Below the pieces are notes generated by a model, which had not been told where the DNA came from, did not search any database, and worked only from the letters and a program-made list of their open reading frames with translations. 37,791 nt of DNA from an uncultured Faecalibacterium sp. (GTDB lineage Bacteria; Bacillota; Clostridia; Oscillospirales; Ruminococcaceae): positions 1 to 37,791 of the forward strand of contig CALWZK010000017.1 in assembly GCA_944386015.1 (NCBI GenBank), in the 5' to 3' direction. A program made the translations under genes and the position numbers. This document shows, in pieces, positions 30,656-37,791 of this stretch. Each line of letters opens with the position of its first letter. Positions within the stretch are counted from its first letter, which is position 1.

Positions 30656-31378
30656 ATGGCAAATGCAGATTTTGAACCCAACAAGGCGGGGGAGCAGGGG
30701 TTTGACGCCTCCAGCTACCGCAGTGTGGAGCAGGAGGCCCCGGCCCGCCCCCTGACCCCGGCACAGGAAAAGCTGGCCGGCCTGGAAAAGGCCCTGCCGG
30801 CTGCCCTCCGCACCCGGGCTGTGGCCCTGGTGCTGGCAGTGGTCCTTCTGGCCGCCGGGGCGGTGGGCATCGGGGGCCTCAAGCTCCGCAGCCGCTACAA
30901 CGAGGCCAAAAGCTGGTATACGGTGGGGGTCAAGGCGGACAACGGCTACACCCTCAATGACCAACTCAGCGAGCGGGCCTACACCGCAGCCAACATCATC
31001 ACCACTGCCATCAACACCCCCGGCCTGGGGGCGGACAGCAGCGCGGTGACGGCAGCCCAGCAGGCCCTGGACGCCTTTGAGGACTGCCAGACCCGGGTGT
31101 CGGAGGGTACCGCAGGGATGGGGGAGATGTACGACGCCGACGAGGCGCTGGATTCCGCCGTCAACCTGCTCTATGGCCAGATGCAGCAGCTGGCGGAAGA
31201 TCCCCTGAACATGGGGGCCGTCCAGACCCAGTATGGCCGCTTCAACAGTGCAGGCACCGTCCTGGGCAGCCTCCACTACAACGAGGCGGTGACCGCCTAT
31301 CAGAACGAGACCGACGGTTTCCCGGCCAGCCTCCTGAAGGGGCTGTTCGGCGTCAAGGAAGTTGAGGTGTTTGGATGA
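30656..31378 (+). CDS. LemA-family-like membrane protein
   Basis: A 240-residue protein with an N-terminal cytoplasmic region (1-50), one membrane segment (about 54-76, AVALVLAVVLLAAGAVGIGG) and an extracytoplasmic helical domain. The C-terminal YNEAVTAYQNETDGFPASLL followed by LFGVKEVEVF matches the LemA ending (YN..V..Y......FP.....LFGF). The N-terminal part of the domain is divergent. It starts one base after the telA stop and overlaps the TPM gene by ATGA. LemA and TPM-domain genes are commonly paired in bacteria. Confidence 0.8.
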   Translation: MANADFEPNKAGEQGFDASSYRSVEQEAPARPLTPAQEKLAGLEKALPAALRTRAVALVLAVVLLAAGAVGIGGLKLRSRYNEAKSWYTVGVKADNGYTLNDQLSERAYTAANIITTAINTPGLGADSSAVTAAQQALDAFEDCQTRVSEGTAGMGEMYDADEALDSAVNLLYGQMQQLAEDPLNMGAVQTQYGRFNSAGTVLGSLHYNEAVTAYQNETDGFPASLLKGLFGVKEVEVFG

Positions 31379-32301
31379 AACATCTATGGAAAAAGATAGA
31401 CGCCGGTGCGGTGGTTGTGGCCCTCACGGCGGCGGTGGCCGTCATGCCTGCCATGGCTGCGGTCACCCTGCCCAGCCTGCCGGCAGACCAGTGCGTGGTG
31501 GATGACGCCGGGGTGCTGTCCGATTCGGTGACCACCTATCTGGACCAGCTGAACGGTCAGCTGGAGTCCAGCTGCGACGGCGCCCAGATCGGTGTCCTGA
31601 CGGTGCAGTACACCGGCAGCGCCTCCACCGAGGAGTACGCCCTGGAGGCCATCAACACCTGGGGCATCGGCAGCAGCAGCGCCAACAACGGCGTCCTGAT
31701 TCTGCTGGTGATGGAGTCCCCCCTTTATGCCGACGGGGACTACTACCTGACCTACGGCGACGGCTTCCGCAACACCACCCTGGACCGGCAGGCCAGCACC
31801 CTGGCCCAGACCATGGAGGACGACTTCGCCGCCAAAAACTATGACGCGGCGGTGGAGACCTGCGCCGACGCGGTGGCCAATACCATTGCTGACATCTACG
31901 GCGTCAGCCTGAGCGGCGGCGGAACGGCCGCAGCTCCTTCGGAGGGAGGTTTTGTGATGAATCTGGGTGCCATTGTGATTGCACTGGCCCTGCTGGTGGT
32001 CCTGGTAATCCTGGTGTTTGGGCCCCTGCTCAACAGCATGTTCCCCTTCTGCTTTGGCTTTGGGCTGGGCAGCGCATTCCGCGGGCCCCGTTACCATCAC
32101 CACTACCACCACATGCCCCCGCCCCCGCCGCCCTACAGGCCCCGTGGACCTCGTGGCCCCCGCGGGCCCCGTCCGCCCCGCGGCGGCGGGTTTGGCGGAG
32201 GCTTCGGTGGAGGCTTCGGCGGCGGTGGATTCGGCGGAGGCGGCTTCGGCGGCATGGGCGGCGGTTCCAGCCACGGCGGCGGCGGCGGCCGCGGCCGCTG
32301 A
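31375..32301 (+). CDS. TPM-domain membrane protein with His/Pro/Arg-Gly/Gly tail
   Basis: A 308-residue exported protein. Signal peptide 1-28 (cleavage after AMA), TPM domain about 38-175 (VVDDAGVLSDSVTTYLDQLN, GVLTVQYTG, NNGVLILLVME, YLTYGDG), a membrane segment about 196-222, then a low-complexity tail: a His-rich stretch (YHHHYHHM), six prolines, repeated RGPRGPR and Gly-Phe-Gly-Gly repeats. TPM proteins (YgcG type) often end in Gly-rich tails; the His cluster could bind metal. The last gene of the cluster, coupled to the lemA-like gene by ATGA. Confidence 0.88.
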   Translation: MKHLWKKIDAGAVVVALTAAVAVMPAMAAVTLPSLPADQCVVDDAGVLSDSVTTYLDQLNGQLESSCDGAQIGVLTVQYTGSASTEEYALEAINTWGIGSSSANNGVLILLVMESPLYADGDYYLTYGDGFRNTTLDRQASTLAQTMEDDFAAKNYDAAVETCADAVANTIADIYGVSLSGGGTAAAPSEGGFVMNLGAIVIALALLVVLVILVFGPLLNSMFPFCFGFGLGSAFRGPRYHHHYHHMPPPPPPYRPRGPRGPRGPRPPRGGGFGGGFGGGFGGGGFGGGGFGGMGGGSSHGGGGGRGR

Positions 32302-32598
32302 GTTCCTTTTCTGGAAGAAAAGGAACCAAAAGACTTTTCACTGGGTACCGCGTCACTCTGGCCGCACTCACGTTACGCCTTGCCGGCGGCAGACTTTCTG
32401 CATCTTAGTCGGCGTCTTGGCCTGCGGCCTGGTGAGACACAGGGCTGCTGCATACCGATGATTGATTGCCGATGGGATCCCTTTTAAAAAAGAGGATCAA
32501 GGCGCTGCGGCCATGCAGCAGTTCAAAAATACACAAAAAGAAAAACGGCGTTCTTCCCAAAAGGGGAGAGCGCCGTTTTACGGTTTACGGATGTTTGG
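32302..32598. other. Gene-free stretch with two hairpins
   Basis: Starts with a perfect 11-bp hairpin right after the TPM stop (GTTCCTTTTCT, loop GGA, AGAAAAGGAAC, 32302-32326), a likely processing or termination element though without a long T-tract. The remainder up to 32540 has no convincing reading frame, promoter or RNA. It ends with the upp terminator (32541-32579). Confidence 0.6.
32541..32579 (-). terminator. upp operon terminator
   Basis: Plus-strand AAAAACGGCGTTCTTCCC pairs with GGGGAGAGCGCCGTTTT; on the minus strand the hairpin ends in T's, 20 bases after upp. Confidence 0.9.
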
Positions 32599-33225
32599 TT
32601 ATTTGGTGCCGTAGATGCGGTCGCCTGCGTCGCCCAGGCCGGGGACAATGTAGCCCTTCTGGTCCAGGTACTCATCCAGGGCGCCCAGGTAAATCTGGAC
32701 GTCGGGGTGTGCGGTGCGCAGGGCCTCCACGCCTTCGGGAGCGCCGATCAGGCCGATGAACTTGATGTGCTTGGCGCCCCGCTTTTTAATCAGGGTGATG
32801 GCGTCCACAGCGCTGCCGCCGGTGGCCAGCATGGGGTCCAGAACCAGGACGTCACGCTCGCTGATATCGGCGGGCAGCTTGCAGAAGTACTCCACAGGCT
32901 GCAGGGTTTCCTCATTGCGGTACAGGCCGATGAAGCCCACCTTGGCGGCGGGGATCAGGGTCAGCATGCCGTCCAGCATGCCCATGCCGGCCCGCAGAAT
33001 GGGCACCAGGGCCAGCTTACGGCCGGCCAGGACCTTGGTCTTGGCCATGGTGATGGGGGTTTCGATCTGGACCTCTTCCAGCGGCAGGTCACGGGTGGCC
33101 TCGTAGCACAGCAGAGTGGCAACCTCGCCGACCAGGTCGCGGAATTCCTTGGTGCCGGTCTGCTTGTTCCGCAGCAGGCTGATTTTGTGCTGCAGCAGGG
33201 GATGCTCAACGATCATGGGGTTCAT
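32599..33225 (-). CDS. upp: Uracil phosphoribosyltransferase
   Basis: A 208-residue enzyme converting uracil and PRPP to UMP (pyrimidine salvage). [20 protein letters not shown] and [13 protein letters not shown] are the substrate-side motifs, [14 protein letters not shown] is the PRPP-binding motif, and [12 protein letters not shown] is the C-terminal uracil-binding hallmark. The ATG at 33225 has AAAAGGAG nine bases upstream; seven more in-frame codons precede it. Last gene of the minus-strand series tsaE-tsaB-rpiB-upp. Confidence 0.96.
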   Translation of the reverse strand: MNPMIVEHPLLQHKISLLRNKQTGTKEFRDLVGEVATLLCYEATRDLPLEEVQIETPITMAKTKVLAGRKLALVPILRAGMGMLDGMLTLIPAAKVGFIGLYRNEETLQPVEYFCKLPADISERDVLVLDPMLATGGSAVDAITLIKKRGAKHIKFIGLIGAPEGVEALRTAHPDVQIYLGALDEYLDQKGYIVPGLGDAGDRIYGTK

Positions 33226-33273
33226 AAATACACGCTCCTTTTGCATGGTTTGATACGGGTCGGAGGGGGCGGT

Positions 33274-33720
33274 TCAGCGCTGTTCCAGGGCCATCAGCTT
33301 CTCGATGCGGCGGCTGTGGCGGCCTCCCTCAAAGGGAGTGGCCAGGAACAGGTCCACCAGCTGGCAGGCAAGGCCGGGGCCCACCACACGGCCGCCCATG
33401 CACAGGGCGTTGGCGTCGTTGTGGCGGCGGGTATACTCGCAGCTGAAGCTGTCCGAGCAGCAGCAGGCGCGGATGCCCTTGACCTTGTTGGCGGCCATGC
33501 TGATGCCCACGCCGGTGCCGCAGAACAGCAGCGCCTTGTCGCACTGGCCCGAGACCACTGCGTCGCAGGCGGGCACTGCCATGTCGGGGTAGTCCACGCT
33601 GTCGGTGCTGTGGGTGCCGAAATCAATGTAAGGGATGCCGGCCTCATCCAGATGGGCCTTGACTGCTTCCTTCAGCTCAAAGCCGCCGTGGTCGGCGGCA
33701 AGTGCAATGGGTTTTGCCAT
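33274..33720 (-). CDS. rpiB: Ribose-5-phosphate isomerase B
   Basis: A 148-residue RpiB/LacAB-family isomerase interconverting ribose 5-phosphate and ribulose 5-phosphate. IALAADHGGFELKEAV, VDYPDMAVPACDAV and LLFCGTGVGISMAANK with the catalytic Cys, then CSDSFSCEYTRRHNDANAL, are all standard. It lies 11 bases after tsaB and 48 bases before upp. Ribose 5-phosphate is the precursor of the PRPP used by Upp. Confidence 0.94.
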   Translation of the reverse strand: MAKPIALAADHGGFELKEAVKAHLDEAGIPYIDFGTHSTDSVDYPDMAVPACDAVVSGQCDKALLFCGTGVGISMAANKVKGIRACCCSDSFSCEYTRRHNDANALCMGGRVVGPGLACQLVDLFLATPFEGGRHSRRIEKLMALEQR

Positions 33721-33731
33721 GAAAAAATACC

Positions 33732-34445
33732 TCACTCACTCTGATGCTCTGTTTGGGCGGCGGCCAGGCGCTCGGCGCGTTCCCGTTCGGCCTGGCTCAG
33801 CCGGTGATAGTCGGGCAGCAGGGCGGCCGGCGGCACAGCCAGGCCTGCGTCGGCCATCCGCTGGGCTGCCAGGGCGACCCCCACCCCGTGCCCGCCCCGC
33901 AGCGCGGGGGGCATGGGCAGGACGCCGTCCGCCTCACTGTAAATATTATAACACAGATATGCCCCGTCACCAACAAAAAACAGGGGCTTTTTGCAGCTTT
34001 TTACAAAATCCTCGAGGCTTGCCGCGGCCCGGGCGTCGTCCTCCATCAGGCGGGCGTGGGTTTCCAGGTCAAAGGCGGCGCAGTACACCTGCCCCCGCCG
34101 GGCGTCCAGGGCGCACAGGACGGTGCCGCAGCCGGTGTGGCAGGCGGCCAGGGCTTCCAGGGTGGACACCGGTGCACAGGGCACCTGCCGGGGCAGGGCC
34201 AGACCCTTGACGGCGGCCAGGCCGATCCGCAGGCCGGTAAAGCTGCCGGGCCCGGCGTTGACGCCGTACAGGTCGATGTCGGCGCAGGTCAGATGGCACA
34301 TTTTCAGGCAGGTGTCGATCATGGGCAGCAGGGTTTCGCTGTGGGTCAGCCCGCCGTCAAAATAGACTTCGTACAGCAGCCGGCCGTCCTGCACCAGGGC
34401 CACGCTGGCGGTTTTGCCCGCCGTATCCACGGCCAGGATTCTCAT
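33732..34445 (-). CDS. tsaB: tRNA t6A synthesis protein TsaB
   Basis: A 237-residue ASKHA-fold partner of TsaD in threonylcarbamoylation of tRNA A37. RILAVDTAGKTASVALVQDG, GLTHSETLLPMID, VNAGPGSFTGLRIGLAAVKGLA and CALDARRGQVY are characteristic. Overlaps tsaE by four bases. TsaD and TsaC are not in this window. TcdA at 26568 acts on the product. Confidence 0.95.
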   Translation of the reverse strand: MRILAVDTAGKTASVALVQDGRLLYEVYFDGGLTHSETLLPMIDTCLKMCHLTCADIDLYGVNAGPGSFTGLRIGLAAVKGLALPRQVPCAPVSTLEALAACHTGCGTVLCALDARRGQVYCAAFDLETHARLMEDDARAAASLEDFVKSCKKPLFFVGDGAYLCYNIYSEADGVLPMPPALRGGHGVGVALAAQRMADAGLAVPPAALLPDYHRLSQAERERAERLAAAQTEHQSE

Positions 34446-34867
34446 AAGTCCACCCCCTCAATGGTGATCCGGCGGGTGGTGGGGTCCAGGGTCTGGATGT
34501 CCACCCGGATGGGATGTTCCTGGTCCAGCAGAGGGGCCAGGTTTTCGCTCCACTCGGCGGCCACAATGGCCCCCTGGTCCAGATAGTCGTAGAAACCGGC
34601 TGCGGCCAGATCGTTTTCGGTGTGGATGCGGTACAGGTCAAAATGGGCCATGGGCCGGGGCCCGCGGTAATAGTTGACGATTGCAAAGGTGGGGCTGGTG
34701 ACCGGGTCGGTGCAGCCCAGGCCCTCGGCCAGGCCGCGGCAGAAGGCGGTCTTGCCGGCCCCCAGCCCGCCGGTAAAGGCGATGACGGCCCCGTCCGGCA
34801 GGGCGGCGGCCATCCGGCGGCCCAGCGCCGCCGTCTCCTCGGGGGAGCGGGTGATGAATTCAGCCAT
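34442..34867 (-). CDS. tsaE: tRNA t6A synthesis ATPase TsaE
   Basis: A 141-residue P-loop protein. FTGGLGAGKTAFCRGLAEGLG is the Walker A region, VTSPTFAIVNYY the Thr/Ser switch and HFDLYRI the Walker B-like motif. It remodels the TsaB-TsaD complex using ATP. Start at 34867 with GAGGTGAC upstream. First gene of the operon. Confidence 0.95.
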   Translation of the reverse strand: MAEFITRSPEETAALGRRMAAALPDGAVIAFTGGLGAGKTAFCRGLAEGLGCTDPVTSPTFAIVNYYRGPRPMAHFDLYRIHTENDLAAAGFYDYLDQGAIVAAEWSENLAPLLDQEHPIRVDIQTLDPTTRRITIEGVDL

Positions 34868-34887
34868 GATGTCACCTCAAACACAAA

Positions 34888-34917
34888 GATGCAGCGGCTC
34901 ACACAAGCCGCTGCATC
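34888..34917 (-). terminator. 12-bp perfect hairpin in the tsaE leader
   Basis: GATGCAGCGGCT pairs with AGCCGCTGCATC across a six-base loop. On the minus strand it is followed by TTTGTGTTT. It lies after the tsaE promoter and after the end of the upstream gene, so it may terminate that gene or attenuate the tsaE operon; the T-tract is weak. Confidence 0.55.
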
Positions 34918-34918
34918 C

Positions 34919-34947
34919 AGTATAGTATAAATCGGCAAAAAGTGCAA
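34919..34947 (-). promoter_or_regulatory. tsaE operon promoter
   Basis: Minus strand: TTGCAC (34942-34947), 17 bases, TATACT (34919-34924). A second TATACT overlaps it at 34924-34929. It lies entirely within the gap after the peptidase-like gene. Confidence 0.65.
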
Positions 34948-34951
34948 TGAA

Positions 34952-36160
34952 TTATGCAGCCGCGCTGCCTTGATCCAGGCTGTAGAGGACGGCCTGGTCG
35001 TTGCCGTGGACCAGGGCAATGGCGGCATACCGGTGGGGGTTGGTGCCGCCCTGGGACAGGTACCAGGAGATGTCATCCACCCCGTAGGTGGCGGCGGCGG
35101 CGTCCACCGCCTGCAGAATGTTCTTGCCCATGATCAGCTGGTTGACGGTGCCCCACAGCATGTTTCGGGAGTAGATGGTGTAGACGTTGTTCAAGAAGCC
35201 CACCACAGCCCCGGCGCCGCCGTTCAGCAGGGCCTGGGACATGGACAGATCCAGCTGGTTGCTGCCGCCGAAGAACTCACAGGCCTCCGAAAAGACCAGA
35301 TTGCCGTTCAGCTTGCCGCCCCGGTAAGCCGCCGAGAAAAAGTCGGGGGTGACGCAGTAGAAGCCGTTCACCTTGATGACCCGGTGGGTCAGCAGGTCGA
35401 TGCCGTAGCGCAGGTCGTTCCAGAAGGAGGACTCTTCCCGCAGGATCAGCACCGGGGAAGTGGACAGCCGCTTGAACAGCCAGCCGGTGTTGTAAGTATA
35501 GTAGGCGCCGTGGGTGCTGAGGATGCAGATGTCATAATCGTCCATCTGCTTCAGGTCCTGCAGGGTGACGCTGGTGTCCAGGGTGGTGTTGAGGCCCCAC
35601 TTGGTCCAGTTCTCCTGCATCACGAGATAGTTGGGGTAGCGGCTGGAATTGACGGTGTCGTCAAAGGCATAGTAGATGATGGCGTTGCCCAGGGGCAGAG
35701 CGTCGTTTTCCTGGCCCAGAGAATTGTCGGCCAGCTCCTCGGGGATTTCCAGGGGAACCTGGAACAGGGTGTCGTCCTCCTCTTCCCAGTCGGTCAGCAG
35801 AATGCCGCCCAGCACCCCGCAGGTATAGCTGAAGGAGTACATCCCGTTTTCCTCGTCGTAGTAGATGGAGTCGGCCTGGATCAGCCCTTCACCGGCCAGA
35901 TCGTCCAGCTGTTCCTGGGCGGCCTGCTGGCGCTGGTCCAGATCCATGTCGGCGTAGGTGTCGCTGTTGACCAGAGCGTCCACAGCAGCGTCGGCTTCAG
36001 CCATCTGGGCTGCATCGGTCTGGGTCAGGGCGTCGGTGGTTTCAGCAGAGTCTGCCGGGTCCGCTGCAAAGGCGGCGGGGCTGGCCGCCGTCACCAGCAG
36101 CGTCAGGGCACAAACAGCACAGACTGCGCGCTTCCACAGATGCGAAGGTTTCAAGTTCAT
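34952..36160 (-). CDS. Secreted caspase/CHAT-like (clan CD) protein
   Basis: A 402-residue exported protein. The signal peptide ends at about AFA-33, an acidic Ala-rich region follows (34-95), then a domain of unknown type, then a caspase-fold-like region. DICILSTHGAYY (210-221) has the His217-Gly that marks the caspase/gingipain/CHAT histidine, and NLVFSEACEFFGG (287-299) has Cys294 after a hydrophobic strand, as in their catalytic cysteine. The following LSMSQALLNGGAGAVVGFLN resembles the CHAT helix-strand that comes after the Cys. No cell-wall anchor or membrane segment. Start at 36160 with GGGAGG seven bases upstream. A peptidase role is inferred from the dyad only. Confidence 0.6.
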   Translation of the reverse strand: MNLKPSHLWKRAVCAVCALTLLVTAASPAAFAADPADSAETTDALTQTDAAQMAEADAAVDALVNSDTYADMDLDQRQQAAQEQLDDLAGEGLIQADSIYYDEENGMYSFSYTCGVLGGILLTDWEEEDDTLFQVPLEIPEELADNSLGQENDALPLGNAIIYYAFDDTVNSSRYPNYLVMQENWTKWGLNTTLDTSVTLQDLKQMDDYDICILSTHGAYYTYNTGWLFKRLSTSPVLILREESSFWNDLRYGIDLLTHRVIKVNGFYCVTPDFFSAAYRGGKLNGNLVFSEACEFFGGSNQLDLSMSQALLNGGAGAVVGFLNNVYTIYSRNMLWGTVNQLIMGKNILQAVDAAAATYGVDDISWYLSQGGTNPHRYAAIALVHGNDQAVLYSLDQGSAAA

Positions 36161-36242
36161 ATTCTATCCTCCCAAATCAGGCGGGCCGGTCCCTGGCCCA
36201 TGGGGGTATATCGAGGAATCCTATCCAAAATATCCTGGCCCC

Positions 36243-36271
36243 ATTGTAGAAGCAACCGGGGGCTTTGTCAA
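36243..36271 (-). promoter_or_regulatory. Promoter of the secreted caspase-like gene
   Basis: Minus strand: TTGACA (36266-36271), 17 bases, TACAAT (36243-36248): strong. The leader is about 75 bases. Confidence 0.75.
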
Positions 36272-36333
36272 GAATCCCACTTTGCTTTTTCCTCCTTTTT
36301 GCAAAGCTGTCACAGTTTGGCTGCCGGCCCGGC

Positions 36334-36362
36334 TTGAATGGGGGCGAAAAATGCGGTATACT
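36334..36362 (+). promoter_or_regulatory. Promoter of the SEDS gene
   Basis: TTGAAT (36334-36339), 17 bases, TATACT (36357-36362); divergent from the caspase-like gene. Leader about 95 bases. Confidence 0.7.
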
Positions 36363-36461
36363 GATCTAGACTCACTTTTTTTGCCCTGCAAAAGCGGCGG
36401 GGCCGGGGCGCGGCGCCGAAGCCTGCACCCCGCAGGATCCTGTGTGAAAGGTGGTGCTTTT

Positions 36462-37682
36462 GTGCTCGAAAGCATTCGATTGTATGCCAAACGGACCGAC
36501 AAGGTCTATTTGTTTCTCTGTCTGTTCAGCAGCGCCATGGCGGTGCTGATGCTGGCCTCCTGGGCGGCGGAACAGGGCAGCGGCTTTGCAGTGGATGAGA
36601 TCACCGGCCAGATCACCGGCATCGGTGATTTCCGCCGGGCCCTGGTCCAGGCGGCGGCCTCTGTCCTGGGGATTGCGGCGGCGCTGCTGCTGTCCTCCAT
36701 CGACTACCGGCAGCTGGTCAAGATCTGGCCCTTCCATGTGATCTTCACCTGGGGGCTGGTTCTGCCCACCCTGGTGATCCACAACCTGTCCCTGGGGCCC
36801 CTCACCATCGGCTACAACGCCGGCGACACCGACAACTATTCCTGGTACAAACTGGGCGGCTTTACCTTCCAGCCCACCGAGCTGGCCAAGATCAGTTTCA
36901 TCCTGACCTTTGCCATGCACCTGAACAACGTCCGCGACCGGATCAATGAGCCCAAAGAGCTGGGCAAGCTGCTGCTGCACCTGCTGGCGCCCATCCTGCT
37001 GATTCACATCCAGGGCGACGACGGCACCGCCATCATCTACGGCATCATCGGCTGCTGCATGATGTTCTCCGCCGGCCTCAGCTGGAAATACATTGTGGCG
37101 GCCCTGGCCGGCCTCATTGCGGCCATCTCGGCGGCCTTCATGTTCCTCAGCGACAGCATCGGCAAGAGCTATCAGTGGTACCGGATTCTGGCGGTCATCG
37201 ACCCCAAGAACGAGACCAACTGGGCCCCCAGCGAGGACGTCTGGAAAAACATTGTCTACCAGCAGGACCGGGGCGAGGTGGCCCTGGGCTCCGGTGGGGT
37301 GTTCGGCAACGGCCTGTTCAGCGGGGACTACTACAGCGTCCCCAACGCCCACAACGACTTTATTTTCAGCTGGGTGGGCAACGCCCTGGGCTTTGTGGGC
37401 TGCGTGCTGGTGCTGGGCATCCTGATCGCCCTGGTGATCCGCACCTTTATGGTGGGGGCCCGCAGCGAGGACCTGCTGGGCAGCTTCATCTGTGCCGGCG
37501 TAGGGGGCGCCCTGCTGGCTCAGATCGCCGTCAATGTGGGGATGAACCTGCGGGTGCTGCCGGTCATCGGCGTCACCCTGCCCTTCTATTCGGCGGGCGG
37601 CAGCTCGGTGCTGATGCTGTATATCTGCGTGGGCCTGGTGTTGTCGGTCCACATGCACAACAAGAAAAAGCTGTTCGGGTAA
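36462..37682 (+). CDS. FtsW/RodA/SpoVE-family (SEDS) glycosyltransferase
   Basis: A 406-residue membrane protein with about ten segments. GFTFQPTELAKISFIL matches the QPSE(F/L)AK motif, PNAHNDFIFSWVGNALGFVG holds the catalytic-type Asp of the extracellular loop, and RVLPVIGVTLPFYSAGGSSV is the C-terminal signature. SEDS proteins polymerise lipid II into peptidoglycan with a class B PBP partner, which is not next to this gene. HND replaces the usual HTD, and the Glu found in (E/G)ELG is absent (GNALG). The start is a GTG at 36462, after AAAGGTGG; the upstream open frame crosses the promoter. RodA is likeliest but FtsW or SpoVE cannot be excluded. Confidence 0.85.
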   Translation: MLESIRLYAKRTDKVYLFLCLFSSAMAVLMLASWAAEQGSGFAVDEITGQITGIGDFRRALVQAAASVLGIAAALLLSSIDYRQLVKIWPFHVIFTWGLVLPTLVIHNLSLGPLTIGYNAGDTDNYSWYKLGGFTFQPTELAKISFILTFAMHLNNVRDRINEPKELGKLLLHLLAPILLIHIQGDDGTAIIYGIIGCCMMFSAGLSWKYIVAALAGLIAAISAAFMFLSDSIGKSYQWYRILAVIDPKNETNWAPSEDVWKNIVYQQDRGEVALGSGGVFGNGLFSGDYYSVPNAHNDFIFSWVGNALGFVGCVLVLGILIALVIRTFMVGARSEDLLGSFICAGVGGALLAQIAVNVGMNLRVLPVIGVTLPFYSAGGSSVLMLYICVGLVLSVHMHNKKKLFG

Positions 37683-37714
37683 ACCCGACAGCACAACAAA
37701 AGGCACACCGGTTT

Positions 37715-37791
37715 TGAACCGCTCCAGTAAAAGTAGACAATGAAAAAAGAAGGCCTCCTGTGGTAGAATAGAACTACTACAGGAGGTTTTT
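37715..37791 (+). mobile_element. Second copy of the IS left end (partial)
   Basis: The tip TGAACCGCTCCAGTAAAAG begins 32 bases after the SEDS stop codon and matches the minus-strand end at 295 with two differences in 77 bases. It carries the same 13-bp hairpin (37754-37766 with 37774-37786) ending in AGGAGG; the window stops just before the transposition gene's start codon. The two IS copies point away from each other. Confidence 0.75.

Noticed and set aside
32160-32300. GGCGGCGG-rich tract as a DNA repeat or CRISPR-like array
   Set aside because: It encodes the Gly-rich tail of the TPM protein in frame; there are no regularly spaced repeats with spacers. No CRISPR array was seen anywhere in the window.
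35958-36461. A 168-residue N-terminal extension of the SEDS protein
   Set aside because: It crosses the divergent promoters and the opposite gene; a GTG with AAAGGTGG at 36462 fits the family's usual length.

Overview
This window is GC-rich DNA, apart from an AT-richer fragment at each end, from a low-complexity-promoter Gram-positive bacterium. Markers such as IreB, an EndoA-like MazF, XpaC/TelA/LemA, YesM/YesN-type two-component genes, ECF transport and a bilirubin-reductase pair point to Bacillota, class Clostridia, most likely a gut Oscillospiraceae related to Faecalibacterium, Gemmiger or Subdoligranulum. The family-level assignment is inference from gene content and base composition.

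Layout. Both ends are the left end of the same IS3-like insertion sequence, pointing outward (1-295 on the minus strand, 37715-37791 on the plus strand). The window is therefore probably a chromosomal segment, or a whole assembly contig, bounded by two IS copies. 420-9195 is a sugar-sensing and uptake locus: an AraC-type response regulator, a YesM-type histidine kinase, a lipoprotein sugar-binding protein, then mglB-mglA-mglC. 9462-11053 is a bilirubin reductase-like oxidoreductase and flavodoxin pair (bilR-bilS) behind a near-consensus promoter with two identical-type palindromic operators. 11254-16772 holds housekeeping genes (coaBC, murC, tRNA-Val, mazF, acpS, ireB, dus). 16888-23601 is an accessory block: an iron-sulfur flavoprotein, two MATE exporters with structured leaders, a LysR regulator, an alpha/beta hydrolase and an ECF S component. 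23943-28737 is a run of plus-strand tRNA and DNA maintenance genes (ybaK-like, rnz, cca, tcdA, a HAD phosphatase, a DNA glycosylase). 28826-32301 is a four-gene envelope cluster, xpaC-telA-lemA-TPM. 32599-34867 is tsaE-tsaB-rpiB-upp on the minus strand. The window ends with a secreted caspase/CHAT-like protein and a RodA-type SEDS protein.

Main finding. The mglB product appears to be a natural circular permutant of the galactose-binding protein. The segment homologous to the mature N-terminus of E. coli MglB (strand 1 with the ligand aspartate, through helix 3) sits at the extreme C-terminus, and the lipoprotein signal is joined directly to the strand normally found near residue 85. The ligand and calcium residues are conserved in permuted order. 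The partner permease MglC carries an extra N-terminal cytoplasmic coiled-coil region of about 220 residues, so the whole transporter is atypical. Other points worth following are attenuator-like leaders before both MATE genes, a 13-bp motif shared by two promoters either side of the LysR gene, a hairpin that hides the ribosome-binding site of the IS transposase gene, an orphan MazF, and a secreted clan CD peptidase-like protein.
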